Below, in pieces: positions 14,991 to 25,617 of a stretch of DNA of 64,000 nucleotides; the stretch's first letter is position 1; every line of letters starts with the position of its first letter. Source of the stretch: Ichthyophthirius multifiliis (Eukaryota > Ciliophora > Oligohymenophorea > Hymenostomatida); the NCBI RefSeq assembly GCF_000220395.1, contig NW_004086313.1, forward strand, positions 1 to 64,000, read 5' to 3'. Made by a program: the position numbers and the translations under genes. Under the pieces are notes generated by a model. That model was given only the letters and a program-made list of their open reading frames with translations, was not told the origin of the DNA and did not search any database.

Positions 14991-16210
14991 ATATAATAAA
15001 TTAATTATATATTTTTACTTTTTTAAATATATTATTCGTAAATATAATTTATTAGATTTATTAATTTATTATCAAATTTTTAATTAATTTTTTTTGTTAT
15101 TTATTAATCAATTTTTTAAAATATAATTTCCATATTAATGTTATTTAAATATTCATTTTCCTCTTATATTTCAAATGTATGTATAATAAGATTTATTTGA
15201 TCATTAAAAATATCTTCATAGGTTTAGTTAATAAAAAATTAGGCATAATCAAAATATTAATAATTTTTTTAAATAATAATTTCATTGAAGAAATTCAATT
15301 TTAAAATATCTTTTAACTAATTAATTTATTAGTTTAATTAATTACTTTTTTATGTTTATGTTTATAAAGAATATGTAAGCCTAAAATAAAAAATTAAGGG
15401 AAGAATTATTATAAAGAGTTTTCTTATAGGTTAGTAAAGAAGTCTAAGAGGAATTAAAGATCTGAAAACTTTTTGATATTTTAATTTAAATTATTATTTA
15501 TAGCAATGAAATTCAAATTTTAAATCTCCTTAAAATAAAAATTAATAAAAAATTCTTCATTTTCTTTAACTTTTTCAAATTTTATAAACAAAAATGAAAT
15601 TAAAAAATTAAAAAAAACATCTTCTTAATAATGAAATGAAATCAGACTAGAATTAAAAAAATTTGCGAAGGAATATAATAAACTCAATAATAAATAAAGT
15701 TTATCTTCTGAAGTTTTGATTTTTTTTAATTTTTACAATAGAAGTTCTTTAATTTTATCTTTTTAAATATTTACTTATGTTTTATTATAATAATTTATAT
15801 CTAAATATTTATATAATAAATATTCATTAGATTCTTCTTCTTAATTTTAAGTATTAAAAAGTTATTCAAAATGATCTTATTATTCAAATTTATTTTAATT
15901 AAATGAAGAAATTGTTTATTAATAATCAAAATATTCTGGTAAAATATTACTGAAGCTAAAAAATTATTAATCATCTTGATCATTTTAGGTTTATAGAAAC
16001 AAATTTAGTAACTAGGTTTAGTGAATATTATAATTTTCTTATTATTTATGAGAAGTTCTTATTTTATTATCTTTTTTTGGAGATAATGAATAAATGTATT
16101 TGCTAATAATAAAATTTAATTTAAAGTTTTCAGTAAAAAGAGCCAAATCAAATAAATTTTAATTTTCTTCAAACAATGAAATCGCAAAATGCTTTTTTTT
16201 TAAATATTTG

Positions 16211-16259
<49 letters not shown>

Positions 16260-16721
16260 ATATAATTTTTAACGTTATTTTTTTTATGAGCATTAGAATG
16301 ATAAATAGATTTTGTAAATAGTAATTAAACTTCAGATAATAAATTAAGAGAATTGCATATTTTTTCCTCATATTAATCTTTATTAAGTTTTTTATTTTTA
16401 TTTATGCACTTTTCAATATATTCTTATATGTCTTTTTTCGCTATTTTAGTCCCTATATTTTATAAAAAACTTAGTTCTAATAAGTCCTCTGTTTTTTTCA
16501 TATATTTTGATTAGCCTTCTTTAAAATTTATGTACATTTTTTCAAATTCTGAAAAACTATAATTCTAATCTTCTTTCAAAAGTAAATCATAATTAAATTA
16601 AATTTCCTATATAAATATTATTATAGTTTATAATAATTTTTTATACCTATTATAAAAAATATTAGTTATTCCTATAGGAATTAATCTCTTTATTTTATGA
16701 TACTTAATAACTAAAGTTCAT
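6317..16721 (-). CDS. giant HECT-type E3 ubiquitin ligase
   Basis: Minus-strand gene from ATG 16721-16719 to TGA 6319-6317. Ten GT..AG introns were placed: 6406-6458, 6702-6752, 7523-7570, 9172-9234, 10699-10749, 14376-14423, 14943-15018, 15317-15345 (29 nt), 16192-16273 and 16607-16646. The exons total 9,864 nt, exactly 3,288 codons (3,287 aa). The last ~350 residues are a HECT domain: EIKFKDEPGVDAGGPSREF, FQLAGRLLAKSILDG, KTKVVELIPNGSNIEVTEEN and GGFQNFQITI. The catalytic cysteine is in HTCFKEIELPEY (about Cys3254). HECT ligases take ubiquitin from an E2 as a thioester and pass it to substrate. The upstream ~2,900 residues are helical with acidic K/E/S-rich linkers and no domain I recognise. 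The size resembles HUWE1/UPL1-type ligases, but I saw no UBA, WWE or UIM signature. Confidence 0.9.
15317..15345 (-). other. 29-nt spliceosomal intron in the HECT gene
   Basis: On the minus strand this segment begins GTAATT and ends ATTAG, with ACTAAT inside as a possible branch site. Removing 29 nt joins the frames ILYKHKHKK and LKDILKLNFF, and it is required for the whole gene to sum to a multiple of three. It is far shorter than the usual 40-100 nt introns of this window. Confidence 0.65.
16207..16257. repeat. (TA)n microsatellite inside an intron
   Basis: Alternating TA tract inside the 82-nt HECT-gene intron 16192-16273. Confidence 0.85.
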
Positions 16722-16767
16722 TATTTATATTATATTTAATTTTATAATTAATTTATTTATATTTTGA

Positions 16768-16818
<51 letters not shown>

Positions 16819-16989
16819 ATATTATAGTAGAGTGAATTAAATAACATAATTATATAATTAAAATATTTTATGAAAATTATATATAATTAATTTATGAATA
16901 TTGTATATAATTAATTTTTATATATTATATAAAATATAAAAAAAATTAAATTATATTATATGTACCATATTATTGATAAATAAATAAAA

Positions 16990-17033
<44 letters not shown>

Positions 17034-17796
17034 TTTATTTTATATATATAATAAATTGCATAAATATATTTTATTTATAAATATATTATTATATATTAAT
17101 TAATTTTTTTAATTTTTTAAACAAATATCATTTTAATTTGCTTATTTAAAGTGTCACTATATAAAAAAACAAAATTATAAATATATAAAAAAATTTCATA
17201 AAATTTATATTTTATTTAATATTTTTATATATTTATTTTTTCTAAATTATTTTTCATGAAATATATTAACTTAAATACTATTTATAATTTTTATTATTTT
17301 TTTTTAATTTCATTAGATAATAAAATAATTTTAATTTAGCTTTAATAAAAAATATATATCTTATTTTTTTTTTAATTTTAGATTATAAATATTATTTTAA
17401 TTTTTATTAGTTTATATTAAATTATAATATTAAATATAAATATTTATCTAAATAATTTTTTAATTTAAATCTATTGACTTTTATTAAAAAATTAATTATT
17501 TTGATACAAACAATGAATAATTTTTTTTCTAATTTCTTATTTTTAAAAAATTATAATAATTAACTGATAACTAGTTTATTTATAAGTCTCATATTATTAA
17601 TTATATATTAACATATAAAATTTTTTAAAAAATTGTTTATTAATTAAAATATAACTATCTAAATAAATAAGATATTAAAAATTAAAAAATGATTTAAATT
17701 ATATATTAAAAATTATTATTTAATATTTTCTACTATATATAAATATATAAAATTAAAATAATATATAAATATCACAAAATAAAAATCTAAAAAATT
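16722..17796. other. intergenic region between divergent genes
   Basis: The minus-strand HECT gene and the plus-strand HEAT gene start on either side, so both promoters lie here. The sequence is nearly all A/T with two (TA)n tracts (about 16770-16813 and 16995-17030). No coding frame was seen. Confidence 0.55.
16770..16813. repeat. (TA)n microsatellite
   Basis: Alternating TA tract of about 44 bases in the divergent promoter region. A second tract follows at about 16995-17030. Confidence 0.85.
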
Positions 17797-19289
17797 ATGT
17801 TAAATAGCCAATTTCTGCAAGAATAATAATAAAAAATTTCAACATTTAACCTATCTTAAACACAAAAGAAAATTCTAGAATAATTAATATCCCTAACCAT
17901 AACTGCAAGTTCAGAAAATCCAATTGAAAGGCTTAAGGCAATTAACTCTATTGAAGAATAATTTTAATAAATAAACCCATTAGAATATATTTAAAATGAA
18001 AAAGAAGAAATGTATCATACTTATATATAAATTATGAATGAATAAAGCATTCGTTAATAAATTTCAGCATTAAATTTTTTAAAGCTTTTTATTTAAAAAT
18101 TTTCTTTTCCTTTTTCCCAAACCCAAAATTTATTAGAGAAAGCAAAAGAATTTCTTTCCCATTAAGAGAATACAATAAGGGAAATTTCGTCAGATATAAT
18201 ATCAATAATATCTTCATAAAATAAATAGGCTTTTACATAATTAAAAGAATATATTTTTAATTATTTAAACGAAAACTTTGTACAAATTGATGATTAAAAG
18301 TTCTCTTTTAACACTAAAAACGAGATATATATAGAATATCATTTATAAGCTTTAAATAAAGCATTTTAAATTGCAAAAATTGATGATTTTTTAGATGAAA
18401 AATGCATAGAAATTATCCAAAAAGCAAATGATCATAAATAAAAACACATAAGAGAGCTTTCGATTTAGTTAACACAAACATATTTAACATTTATGTAAAA
18501 ATAAAATTATCAAAAATACATAAAAAATATAGTTTAAGTTATTAAGAAAGGTATTTTTAAAGTAAATAAACTTTTTTTATAAAAAAAAATAAAAAAATAG
18601 GTTTAAAAGATGCATATACATAAGTAAGACACATATCTGTAAAATGTAGCAAAATACTATTCGAGAAAAGCGAACTATTTTAATAAAAAGAAAATATAAT
18701 ACCAGATTTAATTTGCGAATTATATTTAAATGTTCATCATCCAGCTTATGGATTAAAAAATAACACAAGAGAAGTACTTATTCATGTTTTTGGATAAAAA
18801 ATGAAAGAAATTATAAAAGAAAATTGTTCAAAATGCATTATTTATGTCTTAAATGAAATGTTTTCAAATAATCATGAAATTTAATAGGCTTCTTGTATTT
18901 GCTTTTAAGAATTAATCACGAAATTCGGATGTGACTAAGAAGTGATTTCGATTAAAGATAATGTCTTTAATAGTATTAAATTTTGTCTTTAAAAAAATAG
19001 CAATGCAATTGTTAAAGAAGAAGGACTTAAATGCCTTTAATTATGTTTTTCTGAAATGAAATAAGCTATTCCTAAAGAGGTTTATGAAGAGTTTATTAAG
19101 ATTTGTATTTTGTATTTAAACTTTTAATCTTGCTTAGTAGTTGAAAATGCTAAAAATACACTAGAATGCATTTTTAAAGAAAATAATAATTTATAAGATT
19201 TTATTATTGAAGAAATTAAATTGTTTTAGAAAAGCAATAATTTTGACTCTAATTTAATTTAAAAATTTTAAAATTTAAATTATAACTGA
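17797..19289 (+). CDS. HEAT/armadillo-like helical repeat protein
   Basis: Plus-strand gene from ATG 17797 to TGA 19287-19289 with one 50-nt intron at 18551-18600; exons total 1,443 nt (480 aa). The protein is a chain of amphipathic helix pairs typical of HEAT/ARM solenoids, for example TYLTFMQKQNYQKYIKNIVQVI, VRHISVKCSKILFEKSEL, ASCICFQELITKFG and EGLKCLQLCFSEM. No catalytic motif or membrane span is seen. Such solenoids usually act as scaffolds or adaptors, and some assemble ciliary dynein arms or import cargo; nothing in the sequence selects one of these. The repeat class is the firm part of the call. Confidence 0.65.
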
Positions 19290-19998
19290 AGAATTTATTT
19301 TTAGTTTTATTTTATTTTTAATTCCTGAATTTTGCTTTAAATAAATTTTTATTATATAAACTATAAACATAATTTTTTTATATTAAAAATATAAGATAAT
19401 GAAAGAAAAAAGTTGAAGTATATATTTAATTTTAAATTTATTTTAATTAAAATAATATATTCATAATAGAGATTAAATTATATATTATTTATTAAAAAAT
19501 ATATTTAAAATAGTATTTATAAATAACTTTTTGAATTATTATAGATAATTTAATAATTCTTATAAAGTTAATAAAAATAAATATTATTTCTTATATAAAT
19601 TTATAATCTAAACTAAATAATTTAAATATAATTAACTTTTATATTTTTCTTTTAATTTAATTTTATTTTTCAGAAAAATAATAAATTTTTAGTTAATTTA
19701 AAGTTATTATTAAAACTTATTTAAGATATATTTATTATATAGTATAAGACTATTATTTTTTAAAAAAATTAAAAGTACTATAATTCATATTTAATATTTT
19801 ATTTAAAAAACGAAAGAGCTTTGATTTAAGATTTTATTCGATAAATTTTTCACATAATTAATTTTTCTATAATTATATTTTTAGAAAATAAATTTGAGTT
19901 TCATATTAAAATTTAATAAAATCATTTTATATTCTAATTAATATATATTGCTTTTTCAAGTAAAATGTTTTATATTATAGTTTATTGAGTATAAGATA
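19290..19998. other. intergenic AT-rich DNA
   Basis: No supportable coding frame. Sequence is A/T with long T runs. Confidence 0.5.
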
Positions 19999-20595
19999 AT
20001 GAATAATTATTATTGCTATATTTTCTGGATTTCTTGGAATATTGATAATTGGGATATATATAATTTATAAAATCATTTAAATATATAAAGAATATAGATA
20101 AAGGAATTAATTATTGCTATAATTCATAAATACATTTTTTAAATAAATAATAAAATTTTTTTTTACTTATTTATATATTTTTTATATTTTTGTGTATTTT
20201 TTTATAAATTTAATTAAAAAAAGGCTATTTATATTTTCCCTCCTTTTTTTTTTTATTATATTTTTTTTTAAATAAAAAATGTTATGGCCAATTAAAATTT
20301 TTGTTTATTTTTTATACATGCTCTTCATAAAATAGTCTTTATTATTATTCCATTTGGGTATATTGGATTCTTTTTTTCGAAAAAATTTCTTATTTAACTT
20401 GATTTAGCTGCTGAATGTGTTTTATATTGTTGTAGGAAAAGTATTTTAGGAGGTTTTTTTAATTTTATGCTTAATTATTTTGGTCTATTTTTTAGAATAG
20501 TTTAAAAAAAACAATTTTATAATATTTTAATTTTGAGCTTTTCTGGATTATATTTAATAAGTTTATTAATTTTATTAAGACTAATTAGATAATGA
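19999..20595 (+). CDS. putative small multi-span membrane protein (doubtful)
   Basis: With the ciliate code one frame is open from ATG 19999 to TGA 20593-20595 (198 aa). The C-terminal half is convincing. It has hydrophobic spans (KIVFIIIPFGYIGFFF, FYNILILSFSGLYLISLL) separated by DLAAECVLYCCRKSILGG. The N-terminal half is weaker. A second frame over 20003-20160 encodes a better-looking membrane segment (IFSGFLGILIIGIYIIYKII) but has no start codon and follows a TGA. So the true gene may have an intron or a frameshift that I could not place. No family is recognised. Confidence 0.35.
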
Positions 20596-20755
20596 AATTT
20601 TTAATCAAATCAAAAATTTTAATAATGATAATATTCATATTATTTCAGAAGATAAAATACTTATAATGAAAATATTAATTGAATATTTTTTAATTTTAAA
20701 TATTAAGTTTTTTTTTTTTAAAAAAAAAAAATATTTACATTTTTATGCATATTTT

Positions 20756-20757
<2 letters not shown>

Positions 20758-20798
<41 letters not shown>
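20758..20798. repeat. (TA)n microsatellite
   Basis: Alternating TA tract about 90 bases upstream of the K+ channel start codon. Confidence 0.85.
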
Positions 20799-20803
<5 letters not shown>

Positions 20804-20886
20804 TTAATTTACTTTATTTAAAATAAATTTTTAATTTTAAAAAAATTTGCTTTTATATAATAAAACTTCAAATTATTTATTTTTAA

Positions 20887-23800
20887 ATGGATTTGATAAT
20901 TAGTTAACCTGAATCATTGCAAACATAAGGATAATTTATCGAATAAGCTAAGTTATAAAGAAAAAGAGTAATAAATTATTTTTAATAAATTAAACAAGGA
21001 GTTTAAAAATAAAAATAAACAAGACTTCTAATATCATAAAAGAACTAAAGCAAAGATAATTATAAAGATTAACTTATAATACTATCATTAAATAAAAGAA
21101 AGTTGATTCAGTTTAAAAAACAGGTTTGAAACTTTCTACTCTTTATATATCAAAATTTATTAGAAGAATAAAATAGCTTAGTTCTGCTTTTAGGTTTAAA
21201 GAATTAGGTTATTAATAAATTTAAATAATAAACGATTATTCATCAGATTATAAGTACTTTTACTTATAAAAATTTTTTAAATACGAAGTAAATATAATTT
21301 AATTCTTTTTATTTAAATTTTGATAAATTATAACAAAAGGAGCCTTTAATTTATGAATTAATGTTACATAGAGTTAGAGGTTTTTTATTTTTTCTTATAT
21401 TTGTATTTTTAAAAAATAATTATATTAAATTTTAGAGTCTAAATTTTGGAAAATTATTCAAAAAATAAACTTTTAAAGAATTCAATTTTTAATATTGCCT
21501 GTAAAAATTAGCAATTTTTTTTTTTTTATTTTTTATTAAAAGAATTCTAATATAAGAATATTTATAATATTTCTAATTATTGGACTTATTTTATTCAATA
21601 TAATATATATTCCAATAAAATATGCATTTAGATTTGAAAATTTAAATGAAACAGTTCACTTTTTAGAAGTTTTTTCCAAAGTATTTTTTGGGACAGAAAT
21701 TTTTCTCAATTTTTTTACAGGTAACGAAAAATTAAAAAATTAAAATTATAGAATAAAAAAATAAAATAGCTATTTATATAAAAGGATTGATAATAATAAA
21801 CCATAAACTAATAACAAAAAATTATTTACAAAAATAATTTATGTAAAAAAATAAAAATTATTATAAATATATATATTTAAAAGTTTAGACATAATAATAT
21901 ATGTATTATATATGAATGGTTCAATAAATAATACATATAGTGATTTATTAATATTAATAAGATTAAAGGACATATTTAGAATGTTTAACGAGATTGATGA
22001 GCGTTTTCAATTCAAAGGAAAAATAAGTAATTTCTTTGAGTTATTTAAGATATTATTCTTTGTAATAATAAAATGTCATTTTTTAGCATGTTGTTGGTAA
22101 TAGGTAGGTATATATGCATTTGAATAAGGTGAAAAAGAAACATGGATAGGAAAAACTTATTATGATCATTATGAAAGAAGAATTGAACATCGATACATAT
22201 AATCATTATATTGGGCAATTGTAACAATGATAACATTAGGCTATGGAGATATAATACCAAAAAATGATATAGAAATGATATTCGTGATATTTGCGACTTT
22301 ATTTAGTTGTATAATTTTTGCTTATGCAATGAACTCGGTCGGGGAAATATTAAAAGAAATGAGCAGAAAGAAGATGATTTTTAAGAAATAAATGACAGTA
22401 GCAAATAATTATATGAAGAAGAGAAATTTAAATTAATAAATATAAGTAAAAGTTAGAAAATATTTTTAATATTTAAATAAAGAAAACATAGAATAAAATA
22501 AAGAAAATTCTTTATAATTAATTGGAAATCTACCACAAAGTTTAAAAGAGGAAGTTTTTAGAGATGTTTTTGGAAGACTTTTAAATTCTTAGAAGATTTT
22601 TAAATTACATTTTTCAGAAAAATTCCTTTAAGATTTGGCTTTAGTAATAAAAGAAAAAAAAATTGGACCTGAAGAAGTTCTTATAAAAGAGAAAGATATT
22701 AATAATAAAATATTTTTTGTTATGAAAGGAAAAAGTATTTTTTTTATTTTATTTTTTTTCTTATTAAAAAATAAAATATTTTTGTCTAAAGTTCATATTA
22801 AAATAGGAAATAATCAAAGCTAAATTATAAAAATTAAAAAAAAAGGAGATATTTTAGGAGAAATTGAATTTTTTGGAAATATTTAATGCGATTTTACTGC
22901 TATTACAGCTAATTTAACTAGTTTAGGTGTTTTGGACAAAGAAGATTTTATTTTTTTAGTTAAAAACTATCCAAAAGATTATTAATAGTATTGTTAAATG
23001 AAAGATAACATTAACTTATATTCTAATATTAAAGGATTAGACCATAAGTGTTTCAGTTGTGAAAAATATACACATAATATTATGAATTGTTAATATGTAA
23101 ATTTTACAGCTAATAATTAAAAAGTATTATAGAAATTTAATAAAAATTAATATTAATAGCGAAAACTATTTGAACGTAAATAAAGTAAATGGAAATCTAT
23201 ATCGAAATAAAAAGTTTCGGAAAATAATGCTTTTAAAGTTATTTATTTAGCTACTGGAACTGAAAAAGTTAAAGATTTATACGAATGTATTTCAGGTTTT
23301 TAATTTCTTTTATTATAATAAATTTTTTGAAAAAATAAAATAAAAATAAAATAAAATAAAGATTTAGATTCTTAATTATCAAGTGAATCTTTTTCCTATT
23401 TAGATGATGAATATGAAAATAATTAATAAATTAAAAGTCCAGAAAATCTTTAAAATAAAATGTGGAATATCAAAAGTCCAGAATATATTCCAATAGTAAT
23501 TTAAAACAAAAATACACTAAAATAGTCAAAATTTTCTCAGTTTAAGAAAAAAGATGAAAGTTTTATTTTAGAAAATGAAAAATTACCAATTTATTCCTAA
23601 AAATCAATAAATGACTAAATATTCAATACAGACAAGTTATAAAGATTTTAAGATATTAAAAATTAATAAAAAAATGATAATTTTAAAATTTTATTAGGTT
23701 AAGATTATAACTAGAGCTTTGATGATCAAAATGTAATAATAAATAAAGATGTTTAAAAAGAGAATTTAAAAAAAAGAAGAAAATCAAGTATGAATGAAAG

Positions 23801-24242
23801 AGATAAAAATATAAATTTTAATAAAAGAAAATCATCATAAATTTCGGAAAGAAAAATATCAATTTAATAGTTTAATTTACCAAGAAAATTGAGTCCAATA
23901 ATAACAAAAGAATTTTTAAAAAATAATAAGAAATAAACTTAAATTATTGAATAGTCATTAGAAACTTCATTAGATAATCAAAATATGGCTGAATAAGAAA
24001 CTAATTCTTTTTAATTTCTGAAAGAATTCGGAATAATTAATAATCAAAAAAAAAATATATTTATTTTTTAATTTGATTCGGTTAAAGAATATGATGTTTA
24101 TTTTCCATTAAATAATGTTACTGTTGTCCTTTAATAGTATAATTTGATGAGAAAAAAAAATATTCATTATAAAAAATTAATGTATATTAAAAAAATTGAA
24201 CTCAAAAAAAAAGTTAAATTTTTAAATAGTTATATTAAATGA
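20887..24242 (+). CDS. cyclic-nucleotide-binding K+ channel with a zinc knuckle
   Basis: Plus-strand gene, ATG 20887 to TGA 24240-24242. Introns: 21111-21163, 21288-21339, 21380-21435, 21501-21542, 21721-21769, 21843-21883, 22735-22791 and 23296-23361. Exons total 2,940 nt (979 aa). S1 to S3 are hydrophobic (IFIIFLIIGLILF, FFGTEIFLNFFT). S4 is short on charge (LILIRLKDIFRMF). The pore has the K+ filter TLGYGD near residue 353, then S6 (IFVIFATLFSCIIFAYAMN). A C-linker and cyclic-nucleotide-binding domain follow, with KKGDILGEIEFFG, about residues 480-590. A CCHC motif comes next at residues 605-618, then a long N/Q/K-rich tail. It is expected to conduct K+ across the plasma or ciliary membrane. 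The first intron boundary is the least certain; the alternative frame gives a different N-terminus. Confidence 0.88.
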
Positions 24243-25073
24243 TTTGTTAAAATTTATTATTTGATTATTATATTATGTTTATGAATATAATAGATATAAA
24301 ATATAAAAATTATATGTAATAAATATATATAAAATAATATATATATATATATATATATTTATTTAATCTTTTAATTAAATTTGATATATTATATTACTTC
24401 TACAATAATAAAAAAAAAATTAAATAATTTATAGACAGTTTATTTTTTTATAAAATTATTTTTTATTAATTTATAAAAATTTATAAAATTTTATAATTTT
24501 TAATTTTTTTGTATATTTAAATATAAAAATTTATTTACAATAATTTTAATTTAATATTTATCACAAAAATAAATGATAAAAGCGTTTAGATTTAATTTAA
24601 TAGTTTCTTTTTAAAAGATTAATTAATTTATTATTTTTTTTTTATATATTAACGAAAATATATAAAATTATAAATGCTTATTTAAAGTATAAAATAATAC
24701 AAAAAAAAATATTGAATTGACACAAACTATTATTATATAAATATATTTATAATTATATAATTTATTTTTTAAAAAAATAAATAACTTATTAATATAAATG
24801 AAAAAAAGTTTAATTATTTTAAGAAACTGCATTTATTAAATTAATCAATATATTTTATCAAAAAATACTATTTTAATATTCCAATTTTTAATAATTTTTT
24901 ACTAATTAAAAGAAAAAAAAATAAATATTGACAATATTTATTTAATTTTTTTTAATATTATATCCAAATATTATTTTTAGATTTTATATTATTATTTACT
25001 TGCATTAAATATATATTATACAAAGTAAATATTCTTATTGAAAAAAAAAAAAAATGACACAATAAATGCATTT
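24243..25073. other. intergenic AT-rich DNA
   Basis: Nearly pure A/T sequence with a short TA tract near 24338-24358 and no coding frame. Confidence 0.5.
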
Positions 25074-25617
25074 ATGAATCTAATATTATTTAATATTGAA
25101 ACATATTTTATTAAAATAAATTAACTAAAACTTATCATTCCTATTAATTTGAGAATTAAAGAGGCTTTTTTTCTGATAATAATTTTAGGTTGTTTTGTTT
25201 CAATTAAAGCATATAAAATAAAAAGTGATATTATTTTATTTGATAAAAAGTTAGAAATTATAGAAATATCTTAAACTATTCATAAAAAGGTATTATTAGT
25301 GTATATTATAGTCTATATAAAATTTATTTTTATATTTTTAATTAAAATATAAGAAATATAATACCAAAATCAAATAAAAAGAAACAGATGAGGAAAAAGA
25401 GTTGCTTTTGATTATTAAAAGCAGTGACCAGAAACGAATTTTTTGTTGTTAACCGGTGAATATTTTTGACACATATAGTATTTTTACAAACGATAAACAT
25501 ATTTTTAAAAATTAGGTAAATTCATATTATTATCAAGAGTAATATAGAATTTTAATACTTCACTTAGATTATAACTTTAATGAATAATAGATTATTGTAG
25601 TACATTTTTTTATTTGA
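25074..25617 (+). CDS. small membrane-anchored protein of unknown family
   Basis: Two-exon plus-strand model: ATG 25074, intron 25290-25353 (64 nt, GT..AG, phase 0), TGA 25615-25617, giving 159 aa. Base composition rises above the flanking intergenic DNA in both exons, which supports coding. A hydrophobic segment (EAFFLIIILGCFVSIKAY) near residues 30-48 could be a signal anchor. It is followed by charged sequence (KSDIILFDKKLEII) and then ETDEEKELLLIIKSSD and IFCCQPVNIFDTYSIF. I do not recognise the family. It resembles loosely the size and layout of small GPI-anchor pathway subunits, but that is only a guess. Confidence 0.4.

Noticed and set aside
20003-20536. Second plus-strand frame over the doubtful membrane ORF
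   Set aside because: It has a good hydrophobic start but follows a TGA directly, has no ATG and no acceptor site before it; kept only as a note under the main ORF.
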